Below are positions 39,046 through 51,039 of a DNA stretch of 64,000 nt, in pieces. Within the stretch, counting starts at the first letter, position 1; every line of letters begins with the position of its first letter. The notes below the pieces were generated by a model, which worked only from the letters and a program-made list of their open reading frames with translations, ran no database searches and had not been told where the DNA came from. Origin of the DNA: Owenia fusiformis (lineage: Eukaryota > Annelida > Polychaeta > Sabellida > Oweniidae); the NCBI GenBank assembly GCA_903813345.2, contig CAIIXF020000001.1, positions 47,879,885 through 47,943,884 on the forward strand. Direction: 5' to 3'. The position numbers and the translations under genes are program-made.

Positions 39046-39102
39046 CTGGAATCGCCGATAGCGAATTCACATCCATGTCCGATGTCGTTCTGTTTAACCA
39101 AT
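39046..39102 (-). CDS. Zinc-finger gene, short upstream exon
   Basis: Exon of 57 bases between acceptor tattgtag (39110-39103) and donor gtaaga (from 39045). It is open in the frame required by the next exon (phase 1), reading WLNRTTSDMDVNSLSAIP and then a Val codon split across the 553-bp intron. An ATG at 39076-39074 (gacATGG, a good context) could be the start, with the rest as 5' untranslated sequence. Otherwise the frame continues into an upstream exon through a split codon ending in AT. Confidence 0.65.
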
Positions 39103-42100
39103 CTACAATACAAACGAATTGACAGTCTTAATATATTGGAAAACGTAAGATCCAAGATGCTGATCGATCATGGATTATTCATTTTTCACATAATATCTAT
39201 TGTAGTAAGTTGATATTTATAGAACCGTTTAATAAAATAAAATCATAAGCACTTAGGGAAGCAATCACTATATTCTAGCACCTATACTGTAGTCTCCCTT
39301 TGGTATCAAAGACAAGAGGTACACGTACAGTAGGGTGTATATTTAGATCCTCCACTAAGGGCATATCAATAACAACCATCTTATCGGCTTTAACACATTG
39401 TATGTTACCATCAAAGTCAGGCTTATCCTCAGAGACACCAGTATTGATACAATGAGGCCAAAGCAAGTAAAGATAACGTTGAAGATCAATGCCTTCCGTT
39501 TATATCTCAATAAGTCATGTATAGTATAGGTAAAAAGATATCGTTTCAACAACGTGGTCTTATCTATTGTATATCTATTGAGCATGTAATATAGACAAGG
39601 GTAAAGAGAACTTCGTATGTTTCCCCAATATGTAAATCGATCCTGATTGTATTGGCCTTAATGCTCTAAATAAATGAATTGATCGTGATATATTATAACC
39701 AACCTAAGTATCGACGGTTCGTTGAACTTGAAACCTCTTATGGGTAGACGTCCTGTTCCATAATTGTGAAATACTCCATGATTGAAGTGATAACGTGGAG
39801 AGCTCTACTGTGTTGTTATTCCTCACTAATATTGCCAACTAGGGAACGATATTCTTGGGAGATCGCTGTACACGTTTCCCAATATAAAGCAGACTCCTTG
39901 TATGTCGCACTGGTACTGGAACCTGGTTGTACCTTTACTTTTAGATCTTCAGTTTCATTCGATATATGGCGAAAACTATTCCAAATGCGAATGATTTTAG
40001 AAACTGATTTGCAGTATATCCAGTAATTTGTGGTGGTTAGTTCCTTAAAGTGAGTTGTAAAGCTTCCCACATCATCTCAACCAAGCGTGATTCACTGTAG
40101 GCTTTGCCCTAATGAGAGGCCGATTTCGAGTTGTGTTTTAACACCTGAAACGCAGAAATGCACTGAGATATCATTCGCTTGTCGATCTGAAAATATTCCA
40201 ATTACCTGAAAAACACCATCTCAATTTATTCAGAGCAGCTCATTTTCCTCCTTAATTTGACATCGATTTTGTATGAAGCCTTCTATTTTCGTCAGTTACT
40301 TGATTAAATGTAATATCAAAAATAACCTCAGTAGAACAACAACGCTTTGACATTTAACCACTGATAATGATTGATAAGTATTATTTTCAAACTCTTCAAA
40401 TTATGAATCTGACCACTTAAACCCCTATTTAAACCTATTTATAGCCCTTATCGATAAATTGTTCACAACTGTATATAACAAATTGTTTCACCTAACACCT
40501 ATTCCCCAGCTTTCGTAAACTCCACGTCCAGGTCGACCCTGTTTGATCTGTAAAGATTCCCGATCTATCGAAATCTTTCGCAGCAATAGGTTTACTTTTA
40601 GATGTCAGAATGAATCAGAGATACTTATTTTGCTCCTAGAAATCCAACGAGGCCAGAACACATGCCAGCTAGCCGAGTTCAAAGAACCTCGTATCCAAGT
40701 ACATCCTATACTATACCAGGTTAATCGTTTACATTCCACTTATTTATTATTCGTTTCCTCAATCTTATTGAATGCACACCTACCTTTGTTTATGTTTCCT
40801 AAAATCTCTGGTAAGTTAGCGGTAAGGTTGCCTGTATGTATATGTGTGTGTGTAAGCAATAATTCCAATGTGCTGACTTGCTTACTTGCTTGCTTGCTGC
40901 TTGTGGTCGATACTTGATAGTTCACGAGCTAGGGCTATAAATCAGCAGCTAACTATCCTAGTCCTGCATAAAACCCCAGAAATATGCTCAAATATGAGCT
41001 TGTTATTGATGAGGCAGTTCAATTATAAGATTGACAAAATTCACATGTTTTTCTGGCTTGTATGCGGGACTGTAACTGCAGTAATACGATTATGAGTCGA
41101 GCTGATAGTCATAACCAGTCAAGTGCCCTTTAAAATTACATTTTGTTTTATGTGTCCTGTTGTTAAAGTATGTAATATGTAGGACTTTAGGCGATACTCT
41201 AGCGGAACTCATGTTGTAACACACACATTTATAATGACCCTAAAAGTTGTTTTCTTGTTGGCAACACGATCGTGGAATTTTAATTGAATGGAAACAAATT
41301 TGATATGGGACCCTGAGTGTATTGCTTTTGGGTAATCTCTGGAAACGCTTAAGTCTCATCTTATCATATCCATTGAACATAAAAACAATTCCTCCATCTC
41401 ACTCAAAATTAGCTTCAAAAAGTTAAAAACTAGATGGTGGAAATGTGGAGCTACCGCTTTACAAATTTCCAGTAACTCGAAAAGTGCTTTACTCCCAGGA
41501 GAATAATATCTTATTTAAGTTTTACCATAAGTCTGATTGGCTGATTCTATCACGTGTCCATAGATGAGAAACTGGTAGGAGACCCTCTTCATGCTCTTCC
41601 TCAAGAAAAAACAAAGTGGTGACATTTAAGATGGTTGGCAATTATAACAGGCGGTTACAATAGAAGTTAACTTGTTATTCATTTCATGACCTTGTTATTT
41701 TAGTTTAATAATGCACAGATTTTATGAGTACAGTAACCATTGCGTATACTAGTTGTGTAAACCCATCAATATTATGAGAAAACCAACAAGTGGTCCTTAA
41801 AATTCAAATCGCATATTAGAATATAATATTTCATTAATATTTGATAAAACGAGTAACTTTGATTTGATTGGTTGTTAACATAATACGTAACTATACATGT
41901 ATGTGTAAACCAATCATGTAAACTATAAAATACAAATGTATGTTTAAGTAAGTTAGATATGTTACACCCCCTCCAAAAGTTTGCAAACAGAAGTACCCCA
42001 TTGAATAACGTGTTATTGTTGACAGACTGATTTTATATTCGTACTTTATTTTGTTCCACAGTTGCGTATGGGAATTTGTAACTTTGTTAAATCTGCTAAA

Positions 42101-42992
42101 AGTTGCCAGCCATAAACAGGATAACAAGTTGTTCAAAGGTGGACTTTTACTTTCCAGGTGGTGGTTAGATTAATTCATCTTACACGCATTCGGTAGTTAT
42201 GACATCATACGAAATGAAATCGCTCCTGTTTAAACAATTTTGAAATTTTGGTTTAGTATGTTGAGCGCTAGTCATAAATTCCAGAACTATTTTGCAACTG
42301 ATGAGCAAAATCAACGAGAATATGTTTCCTGTCTTTTAGTCAGACAGAAATGTCTGTTCACTTGGATCTACTGCCACCAGTGTACTTAAAGTTCCTTCTC
42401 CTTATACTGGATAGCGCACATTTCATCACTGGGGCAACGCTGCCGGGACTCATACGTGTAGTTCGAGGACGGTGTCATTATACGTGTTTGCCTACGTATG
42501 AATGTTCAAATATTTCCCAACATGTCACCTGTTTGTTACATATGATCAATCATTATCGTTTGTTCAAACACTTTATGCTCTTGCAACTGATATTGTTTGT
42601 TTGGACACGATGTATCGTAGCAAGCTATAGAATCGTCAACTTACACTCCCATCCAAAAGTTTGGCAAGTCTAACTCTTCAATTATAGACTCCATGTTTAT
42701 GTTTAAGTTCTTAGAGTATTAAAACCTCTAAATGAAATATTACTTAAACGATCGATTCCCTTTACATGTACCCCCAAGTAAGTTTAATTTATCTTTACCT
42801 TTTGGTGTATAGGTAATGCAAATCCAAATCAAAACATATGTAAGTTGGAATGTTTAAACGTTGTATCATCCGGAGGCTGAGAAACAACAAATAAAATGTT
42901 TAAAACACTCAAGGTGTACTGTGTTGTTATGACATACATGTAGTGTACTGTATGTAAAGAAATGGAATCATTTAACAACAGCATATATCTTA
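39103..42992. other. Upstream flank or intron of the zinc-finger gene
   Basis: Two minus-strand open segments look protein-like: 39275-39466 (contains MPLVEDLNIHPTVRVPLVFD) and about 39710-39810 (contains HNYGTGRLPIRGFKFNEPSI). Each could end at a GT, but both candidate donors are weak and in phase 2, so neither joins directly to the exon at 39102. The 84- and 86-codon frames at 39766-40070 overlap on opposite strands. A (cttg)n-like run lies near 40877-40895. Nothing else is recognised. Confidence 0.3.
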
Positions 42993-43001
42993 GACACTGG
43001 T

Positions 43002-43306
43002 CAAGGAGGATTGGCTCCCAGAGTGCACCACCGATATTCTGTCCCATATATGGGTATGTCGTAATACAAAATTCGAATTCAAACAGCCGCCATTTTGTTC
43101 ACTTCAACATTTAAATCGTGAATTTTGGTCTTATTTCCAAACGAAAAATTCCAAAACTCACAAGAAATGATCGAGATATTGGTTCGAATCTTTTGAACTG
43201 TTTATTTTGAATTTATAGTCGGTTTTAATTTCAGAAAATAACGACATTTCGACGTTTTCATTGTTGGAAAATATCGAGTTTCGATCCTGGGAGCCAATCC
43301 TCCTTG
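43002..43306. mobile_element. 305-bp MITE with perfect 9-bp target duplication, family C copy 1
   Basis: The ends CAAGGAGGATTGGCTCCCAG and its exact complement form a perfect 20-bp terminal inverted repeat. GACACTGGT occurs directly outside both ends (42993-43001 and 43307-43315). Nine-base duplications suggest a Mutator-like (MULE) transposase. There is no coding sequence. A second copy in opposite orientation is at 61648-61948. The intact ends and duplication imply a fairly recent insertion. Confidence 0.92.
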
Positions 43307-43315
43307 GACACTGGT

Positions 43316-45777
43316 GAAAGGTGAAGACCAGAAATTACCTTATTAAGAAGTAATCGAGTCAGTAAACACCCCCCCCCCCATCCCATAGCCCCAAAAAATT
43401 AATTGAAAATATAATTGTTCTAATATAAATATTTTTGGCCCACATTAATCTTCATATACTCTGTTTGTGCATTGTGTTCATTTTTCTAGATAATGTGGAT
43501 ATGATCCATTAGATATGATCCAAAGAAATTGTTCTGATTCGACGATCAGAATATCAGTTTTGATTCGAAAGGTTTCTCTCCATTTTGACATTTTGTTTTC
43601 TGATGATACCCAGTTCAATTTACATCAGCTCTGCTGGAATACTGACATAGTTGGGATAATATGAATTACATGTTTCTCTATGCCAGTTTCAAAGGCATTT
43701 TGAGCAAGATTGACCCATTCAGCTACCCGGGTTCAGCTATCTATGCAACATTCAGTGATTGCACTTACCCGAGTAGCACTTAACGTATCATCCCAATTTG
43801 GCAAATAACGATGTGTTTCCAGGTACTTGATTGGCACGCTAACGTATGGCGAGTTTGTAACCTCTGAGTGTGTTACTTATGCTAAATAATGCAATTTTGC
43901 TTTGTAGTTATCATTCCCAGGATTTTTAACATACATGTTGCTGATAAGGTCACGGTTATAGCAATGAGAAACGTCAAATAGGTGAAGCCTGTTTTTGTAA
44001 ATAAATGCCTTGGGCATTATGGTCTTGTTTGGTGTTTCAATTATGTCGCTTTTTGTGTATTATGATTTACCATGCCCTATGGCAAGCAAGAACATGTGCT
44101 CCATCTTAAGATCTGCTTTCAGTATACGTTCACCCTTTTCTAGAGCTGGATCAATTTTGCATCTGAGAAAAGATGTTCATCTGGTAATTCTTACTAATCT
44201 CTGGCCCTTATATCTGATAGTGTGTATTCTCAGAGTTCGATTTGATGTTGTTCGATCCAAACATTCGATTTGCACACATAACATAACATAATTTCTTTTT
44301 TCGGATATAAAGTAAAAATTTATTGGCAAAGCAATTTTATCTCAAATTTACATGCATTCATATAGGATTAATGACAATGAAAGACGTTTTTGTTTACAAG
44401 TCTTTTACATAGGTATGTTCTCATATATCAACCAGTGATTCATTTGCATGGTAAGTTAATACAATGCCATATCATATGTTAACACATGATAGTCAACAAG
44501 ATGCTATAAATACACTAGTACAAATCACAGAAATAAAACTATGCCAGGCAGATTAGTAATATGCAATTTACAGCGTACCTGGGTACCACAATAAATGCAC
44601 GTAGTATACGTACTTTACATGTTCAAGCTATTAGCACATATCACATAAAAAGCAAACAACTTAAAAATATATTTCCTCTTCCCTAACAGTTTTGAAAGCA
44701 TATATAATTCTATAGTATGTGCTGTTCGATAGTCAGCGATTCACTCCTGGTTACCAGTGAGTACGTCAAAATGCACAATGCGTAATCTAAGCATGTTTTT
44801 GAACAATTTGCAATTACGTTCGAGGTTGTAAATCTAAATAACACGAGAAAAGAACACGATTTACCAACGGCAAATATCCCGAACGTTCAAGTCGCTTTCG
44901 CTGACGGCATTGTTCGTTTTTTCTATGTAGCACGATGAAAATTAGCACAGATCCTGGGTTGAACTTATTGCTTTGATTTAACAAAGATAATTGCTGTGTC
45001 GAAATGATGAGCAAGTACTGAACAAACAAGCTTATCAGAATACTCAATGATAAGTAGATTCGGAACAAATATTCCGTTTGCTACATTTAGAGCCATTGCA
45101 TCATGTCGTATTTATTTTCCTGTATTAATGGGCTTGGCAACGGGGTTACCGCTACGATGACTATCGTTTCCGTAATTAAACTTATACACACGTGGAAAAA
45201 TGGCCAAAAAAATTATATTATATTTATTCATTTTTAGCATTGCATTGTCTCTTCTTTGTATGTTTGCTTGTTTGCTGCGGCGACTTTTGGCAGCAGTTGA
45301 AAGATGTCGCCATAGGCCACAATTGAATTATTCGTCAATATCGACGACGGCCACAATGACCAAGTGAAAGAGAGGGTACATGCATACAAAAGTACAACTT
45401 TTGGTTAATAATACGGAAACTATAGTAATCGTGTTACATACAACAATGTGATTGATAACCTAGTCACAGATTGCATGCAAAAGCAATAAAATCAATAGAA
45501 TTGGCAATTTCAACATTTGAACATTTCCAGCTGTAAAAGCGCTATTCAGTGAATTTATCAACCATTGAAACTGTTAATGGTTTACAACATAGTACGTGAT
45601 AGAGATTCAAAGTAAAATATCATTAACATTTTAATGAACGCATAATTATCAATCAGCTAAAGCACATTCGTTTATGGCATTTTATAATCTACTTTCATAT
45701 CGTATCTACAAACGGCTGTTATTATATAAACGTACGGCAATGAAACGACTACAAAAGATACATATAAAATCGATTCA
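43316..45777. other. No gene recognised
   Basis: AT-rich sequence. A C run followed by 'atcccatagccccaaaaaatt' at 43369-43400 resembles the one near 45829. No exon is supported. Confidence 0.4.
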
Positions 45778-46160
45778 AAATGAGATGAAAACATAGCCTA
45801 CAATGAATAAATTCTTTTCTATTTCATGCCCCCCCCCCCACCCTCCTACTAGCCCCAAGACATTGAAAAACATAACGTGTCCAGTTCTCAGACAAGAAAA
45901 AATTTTGGGCCCCTAAAATCAGAAAGTGGGCCCAAATTTTGAAATTTTGATTTATGACCAAAAAGGCCCACTTTTTGGGGCCTTAGACTTTTTGACTCAA
46001 AATCTTTTTTGGGCCCAATTTTTTTTTCAAGCCCACCCAAGGGGGGGGGCAATTAAAAATGAGATGCAAACATAGCCTACAATGAATAAATTCTTTTCTA
46101 TTTCATGCCCCCCCCCCCACCCTCCTGCCAGCCCCAAGACATTGAAAAACATAACGTGTC
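45778..46160. repeat. 104-bp direct duplication flanking a family A fragment
   Basis: Positions 45778-45881 and 46057-46160 are nearly identical (both run from 'aatgaga' through a C run to 'cataacgtgtc'), offset 279 bases. Between them, 45888-46050 holds internal family A sequence (words such as tttgggcccctaaaatc and 'aaaggcccactttttgggg', and a terminal G run) without its inverted ends. The arrangement suggests a local duplication that included a partial element. Confidence 0.75.
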
Positions 46161-46686
46161 AGACAGATTCTCTGGGTTTGAAAATATTTGAACGAAGTAG
46201 CACGATTATTCAGCATCTAAACAAAAATCTAAATGTTAGATGGTACAAAAGCCCTACAACTTATTTAAAATATTTACATTTTATGAAGAGACACTGGTTA
46301 GCACATTCAATACATATTATATTATGCAACGTAAGTTTATCATGACATTGTTGATCTAATATCATATTAACTTAGTCAGGAAAACCAGTATTTGTGAACT
46401 ACAGCTTGTCCAAATTTTGGAGAAATTTTATACCCACACGGGCTTTGTTGGCTAGTCTAATTGTTAGTATATCCTCGACGCTATGTCTTGTTTGAGTCAC
46501 GATGTATTCCACCTGAGGATAATAAACCAATAATAACTGTAGAATGTATCCAAACATCATCAAATGCTGTCTTGAGATACTTATTTCATGGATCCACACA
46601 ACTACTCTCAGTTTTCCTTGCGTGGAAATGCGAATTTGGGTAACATATAAACTTGATTGAACACTTTCCTGAGAGCCAGTGCCTGA
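46161..46686. other. 3' flank of the protease gene
   Basis: No coding segment is supported. Untranslated sequence of the protease transcript may lie here but no clear end signal was identified. Confidence 0.35.
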
Positions 46687-46790
46687 CTATTCGTCTATAG
46701 CGTCATGTCTTGCCATGGTCTCCTGAATCCAAGGAACATAGTGAGATACCCTCGCGTAAACACCCGGGTTGTTCGGGGACGCACACTCGC
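46687..46790 (-). CDS. Trypsin-like serine protease, last exon
   Basis: The exon starts after the acceptor tgttccag and ends in a TAG stop at 46689-46687. Joined in phase to the exon at 57983-57905, it gives [20 protein letters not shown], continuing [13 protein letters not shown] and a short charged tail. This is the C-terminal part of a chymotrypsin-fold (S1) domain: SWG (214-216), the Cys at 220, PGVY (225-228) and the final helix W-I are all in place. Small Gly at 216 and 226 leaves the S1 pocket open, but residue 189, which sets specificity, lies in a missing exon. Such enzymes are usually secreted or membrane-attached. Confidence 0.85.
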
Positions 46791-46862
46791 CTGGAACACA
46801 CATATACAGGAGTGCATGACAACGTTTTCCCTTTTAAAGTAACCGTTACATGAGAATGTAAT

Positions 46863-47372
46863 ATTATCACTGTTCCACAGCTGGATGACTCTAGCTGCAG
46901 TTAGCTTCATCCAAGATGGTTGCCGAGATTCTTTCGTTTTCGATAAACCTCCGATTTCAGCTAAACTAAGTTGAATCTTGATTTCAAAAGTTTCGTCCTG
47001 CAAATTAATAAAACAACAAATGCTCAAACACCCGCAATATTAGAGAATTTTAAAGATAACGGCTTCACTTAGAATGACTCTAACTGAAGTTAATGATCTA
47101 TGTCATCATTACGTCATTATCAACTTCAGTCATTCCTGAGTCATTCCTGAAGTGAAGCCGTTTTCTTTAAAATTCTCCAATATATTGTTTGAGCATTTAT
47201 TTGTAGTTATTTACCATCGTAGCTTTATTCATTTGCATGGCGAAACATTTGGAATCAAGAATCAACTTAGTTTAGCTGAAATCGGAGCTTTATCGAAATC
47301 GAAAGAATTTCGGCAACCAACTTGAATGAAGCTAACTGCAGTTAGAGTCATCCAGCTGTGGAACAATGATTA
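46863..47372. repeat. ~510-bp foldback
   Basis: The left arm (from 'tgttccacagctggatgact', near 46871) is inverted in the right arm (ending 'agtcatccagctgtggaaca', near 47365), with continuous pairing through 'gctgcagttagcttcatcca' and 'gagaattttaaagataacgg'. The centre is near 47108. Arms differ by several substitutions and small gaps. No coding sequence is seen, and flanking duplications could not be defined. Confidence 0.8.
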
Positions 47373-48133
47373 TGACCCCCATAGATTACTGTCCTCTGCC
47401 TCGCCATTGGTAGAGGCCTATTTACAACTACCTTCCTTACTTGTACCTTTATTGAAATCGACCAAGTTTACGAGTTTATAATTTTACACGTTCACGTACA
47501 TGTTTACTTAAAACGTATAGCGTAACATCCCTATTATGTATCCACATGGTTGCAATTAAAAAAGTGTAACAATTTGTCACAACAGTGCTGAAACTAACGA
47601 AAACCAGTCACACTATGGTGGCTCTGTTTCAAAACGTCTTGGTACTGACTGCTATGGCAACATCTAGATATTGTGTGAACAATATGACATGCATAAATTG
47701 TCTGGTATCGTGGTCACCCCCCCCCCCCCCCCAAAAAATGAATGGCCTTGGATTATATATAAAATACTGATAAGAAATTAAAGAAGGCCCATGATTCGAA
47801 GCCTAAGGATCCGGAGATATCAATTATAGATAATGATGACAGCCAATTTCAAGATGACACCATATCTATTAGTTCTTTAATGATAGCTCAAAATACAAGC
47901 AAAAACTGAAAACCATTAACAGATTGCGCCCACCATATTGGGCAAGTACAAGTACAATCTGAAATGCCAAAAACATTCAATTTCTCTTGACTAGATTGTT
48001 TAAATTATTTTTCAAATATTCAAATACTCCACAATACATAAAACACATAGCATTTTTTCTTTTAACAATTTTATCCTTGGCTGTGTTTTTTGGACATAAT
48101 AGCCAAATTTTTACACAGTTCATAATAGGCAAA

Positions 48134-48364
48134 TTAAGCATTTTTAACTTCCCATATGTGTGACATTTCCAGGAATGTTGGCTCCTTTCGGTCTCTGATG
48201 GCCATCTCCACCAGATATTTCTCTGTCAACTGATAAATGAATGTTTTATTGAGATCGCATCTAAATAAAAAGAGTCTTAGTGTTTCTGACTCTTTTCCAC
48301 AGGCACAGATAGGAGTAGAATTGCTGTTAACATTATGCGAGTGGAGTTGTGAATTAAGTAGCAA
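48134..48364 (-). pseudogene. LINE remnant, C-terminal cysteine motif
   Basis: The frame LLNSQLHSHNV followed by ICACGKESETLRLFLFRCDL matches the 'C-x-CG-x-E(S/P)ET-x2-H(F/Y)L..C' zinc-binding motif found downstream of reverse transcriptase in many non-LTR retrotransposons. The usual His is replaced by Leu. The frame is cut on its upstream side by the long-TIR element that starts at 48380, so only the C-terminal ~75 residues remain. Confidence 0.5.
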
Positions 48365-48379
48365 ATCACATCTTATCTA

Positions 48380-49306
48380 CAATGTGTCTCAAAAAAATGT
48401 TACACTTACAAAAAGTTCAATATCTTTCATAATTTTGACTTTTCCCCTAAAGCATACTTTGGATACCAAAAGACAAATCTTTCTCGAATAATTTGACACC
48501 ATCAAATTCAAAATCTGTCATTGATTGGGTCCACAGGACAGCTTTTAGTGTTCCATAGTAAAATCTGACTTGCGCCAACTTCTAAGTGATTGGATGGACC
48601 AAAATAATGATAAAAGAGGAACAGTTTCTTTAATATTTAACTTTCTTCTGAGTAGAAGCTTGACCTTTAACTGTGTCATTCTGTAATTTTCCTATTTGTC
48701 TTACAAATCTGAGGTACCCTTGCCCATGCGCACATGCATTGTAATACCACACTGATTTCATCAATTATTTTTCCAGAAGTTCATTTAGGTCAGTTTGTGA
48801 TGCTGTAAAGCGCTTTCAGAGGCCCTTCAAAAAACCAAGGGTGTAAAGTGGGATGACCCTGGGGGCCAATCCATTGGGTAATCCAATGCTATCTTCTGAT
48901 TTCTGGCCAAAGAGTTCTACCAAACGATCTGCCACAGGCCGTAATCCAATGCTATCTTCTGATTTCCAAAGAGTTCTACCAAACGATCTGCCACAAGCCT
49001 TTTCACCATCCTGTTGCCATCATACGTAACAACATTGAACACTCTGACAATTAAATCTTATATTTTAGCATTCACACCAAAAAAGAATCGATCACCACAT
49101 GTCCAACCACTGAGAAATTGGCGCAAATCAGATTTCACATGCGTCTATGAAACGTTTCCTGTGCAGCCAATCTTGGACGGATTTGAATCTGATGGTGTGG
49201 ATTTATTTGAGAAAGACTTGGCTTTTGGTATCTAAGTATACTTTAGGGGAAAATTCAAAATCATGAAAGATACTGAACTTTTTGTAAGTTTTTTTGAGAC
49301 ACACTG
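48380..49306. mobile_element. 927-bp long-TIR element with TA duplication
   Basis: The ends CAATGTGTCTCAAAAAAATG and, inverted, CAGTGTGTCTCAAAAAAACT are flanked by TA on both sides. The inverted repeats extend about 160 bases, including 'aaaaagttcaatatctttca' and 'ttttcccctaaag.atactt'. These are typical of mariner-type non-autonomous elements. The interior has a direct duplication of 'gtaatccaatgctatcttct' near 48878-48961. No transposase is present. The 73-codon frame at 49014-49235 lies mostly in the inverted repeat. Confidence 0.8.
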
Positions 49307-49363
49307 TATTTATATATATAAAAACATTTCTTGCTTTCTTGTAATTTTCAGAGAAACAGTTGA

Positions 49364-49540
49364 TAGTACCCCGGACAGGTTGTATGATGCAGTCATTTTT
49401 TTACTCTATATTTGCAATAGAACAACCATTCTTATTGAAATTTTCAAGATTTATTCTAGAGACAATTTCCAACATGGAAAATAAATATTTTATCAAAATT
49501 TTCAATTTTATGATTTTGACGGGCTTTTTTTCAAAAATAC
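49364..49540 (+). repeat. Segmental repeat family D, inverted partial copy
   Basis: It starts TAGTACCCCGGACAGGTTGT and is the inverse complement of the right part of the two copies at 49741-50005 and 50168-50431. It is more diverged than those two are from each other and breaks off where they read 'ttattaaaaacagtgaccgg'. Confidence 0.75.
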
Positions 49541-49740
49541 TACACAGTCAATAAAATACAGCTTTTTGCTTGAACAATTGAACTTTTAACGTCATTTCAA
49601 ATATTGTCTGGCTATTGAATTTACGGCCGCCTAAAATCTTTCCAGATATATCTGTTGCCATATTAATAATTGTGGCTGATTATTGTTATTCACTTAAGTC
49701 ATATTCAGTATTATTACAGTGCATTAGGCCAATAAAAACG

Positions 49741-50005
49741 TGTTGCTCTGGGTCTCTAAGCGTTCCCTAGATTGAGCCCAGATAGAGGAGGTCAATCTTC
49801 TTGTCCACGGACATGAGTTCAACCCGGTCACTGTTTTTAATAAAGCCTATCAAAATCATAAAATTAGGGATTACGTTAAAATATTTTTTTTCCATGTTGG
49901 AAATTGTCTCCAGAATAAAATAGGAAAATTTCAATAAGAATGGTTGTTCTATTGCAAATATCGAGTAAAAAAACGACTGCATCATACAACCTGTCCGGGG
50001 TACTA
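49741..50005. repeat. Segmental repeat family D, copy 2
   Basis: A 265-bp unit from TGTTGCTCTGGGTCTCTAAG to CCGGGGTACTA. It is almost identical to 50168-50431 (one base difference in a T run seen by eye). The minus frame crossing it is interrupted differently in the copies, so it is unlikely to be coding. Confidence 0.85.
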
Positions 50006-50167
50006 ATGGAAATGATCGTGTTGCGATGAATATGCTTGTCATTAGCTTAGACTATAAACCATATGTTAATATAAAAAGCTTTCTTAGTCCTTATCTAGCT
50101 ATCATTATGACGACACAAGAGTGCTCTTATCCATATGAAAACACTCTAGATGATCCTAACAATACTT

Positions 50168-50431
50168 TGTTGCTCTGGGTCTCTAAGCGTTCCCTAGATT
50201 GAGCCCAGATAGAGGAGGTCAATCTTCTTGTCCACGGACATGAGTTCAACCCGGTCACTGTTTTTAATAAAGCCTATCAAAATCATAAAATTAGGGATTA
50301 CGTTAAAATATTTTTTTCCATGTTGGAAATTGTCTCCAGAATAAAATAGGAAAATTTCAATAAGAATGGTTGTTCTATTGCAAATATCGAGTAAAAAAAC
50401 GACTGCATCATACAACCTGTCCGGGGTACTA
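50168..50431. repeat. Segmental repeat family D, copy 3
   Basis: Same limits as copy 2 and same orientation, 427 bases further on. The sequence between the copies is unrelated, so this is not a simple tandem duplication. The defined ends suggest a mobile unit. Confidence 0.85.
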
Positions 50432-51039
50432 TAATATAGTATTATTCTTAGAGGTGATTATGCTGATTAATTTCAATGATATTTGGTTCAGATACACTTC
50501 TTTCAATAGAATTTATGCGAGTGACCCATTTAAATGCCCCACCCTGTATATCGTCTCAGAAATCACATTTTAGTGATGTCACGTGTTAACGCTGAAATTT
50601 CACGAAGGGTATCAGTTTTATTCTATATTAAATTGTTAATTTCATAATGCTGCATATAATCAAACGATTCGGTTTACTATCCAGACATGAACAACATATG
50701 TGTATCACTTTTGCATATTGGATAGCCTATAGTTAAGTGAGAAATCAGAAATTATAGGCCACGGACTTTTTTGTCATTGCTCTTCGAAAATGACAATTTT
50801 CATCCATTGTCTAATATAATATTTTGTTGATTTTCTAACAAAAAGGCCACATTTATTAGAAATCACAACAAAATTGAAAGTTTCGCATACAAGTAGGCCT
50901 ATCTGATTTTTTTGATTTTTTTATTTCAAAGAATAAGCATGTTAAAGCAATTGCAAAAAACAATCACAATACAGTTGCATGTTAAACATACATTTTACAA
51001 TTTTACAATACAGTATTGGTTAAACCTTAGTCTTCAAGA

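Noticed and set aside
41960-42665. Two 'tccaaaagtttg' blocks that look like Tc1-type ends
   Set aside because: They are in the same orientation and no inverted partner was found.
42350-42673. 107-codon plus frame starting MSVHLDLLPPVYLKFLLLIL
   Set aside because: The start resembles a signal peptide, but there is no domain or splice support afterwards.
46695-47027. 110-codon minus-strand open frame over the last protease exon
   Set aside because: It is in the wrong frame; the true exon reads in another frame and the rest of this frame is foldback sequence.
49767-50415. Pair of similar minus frames (91 and 73 codons)
   Set aside because: They are translations of a duplicated non-coding repeat; the start regions differ and no domain is present.
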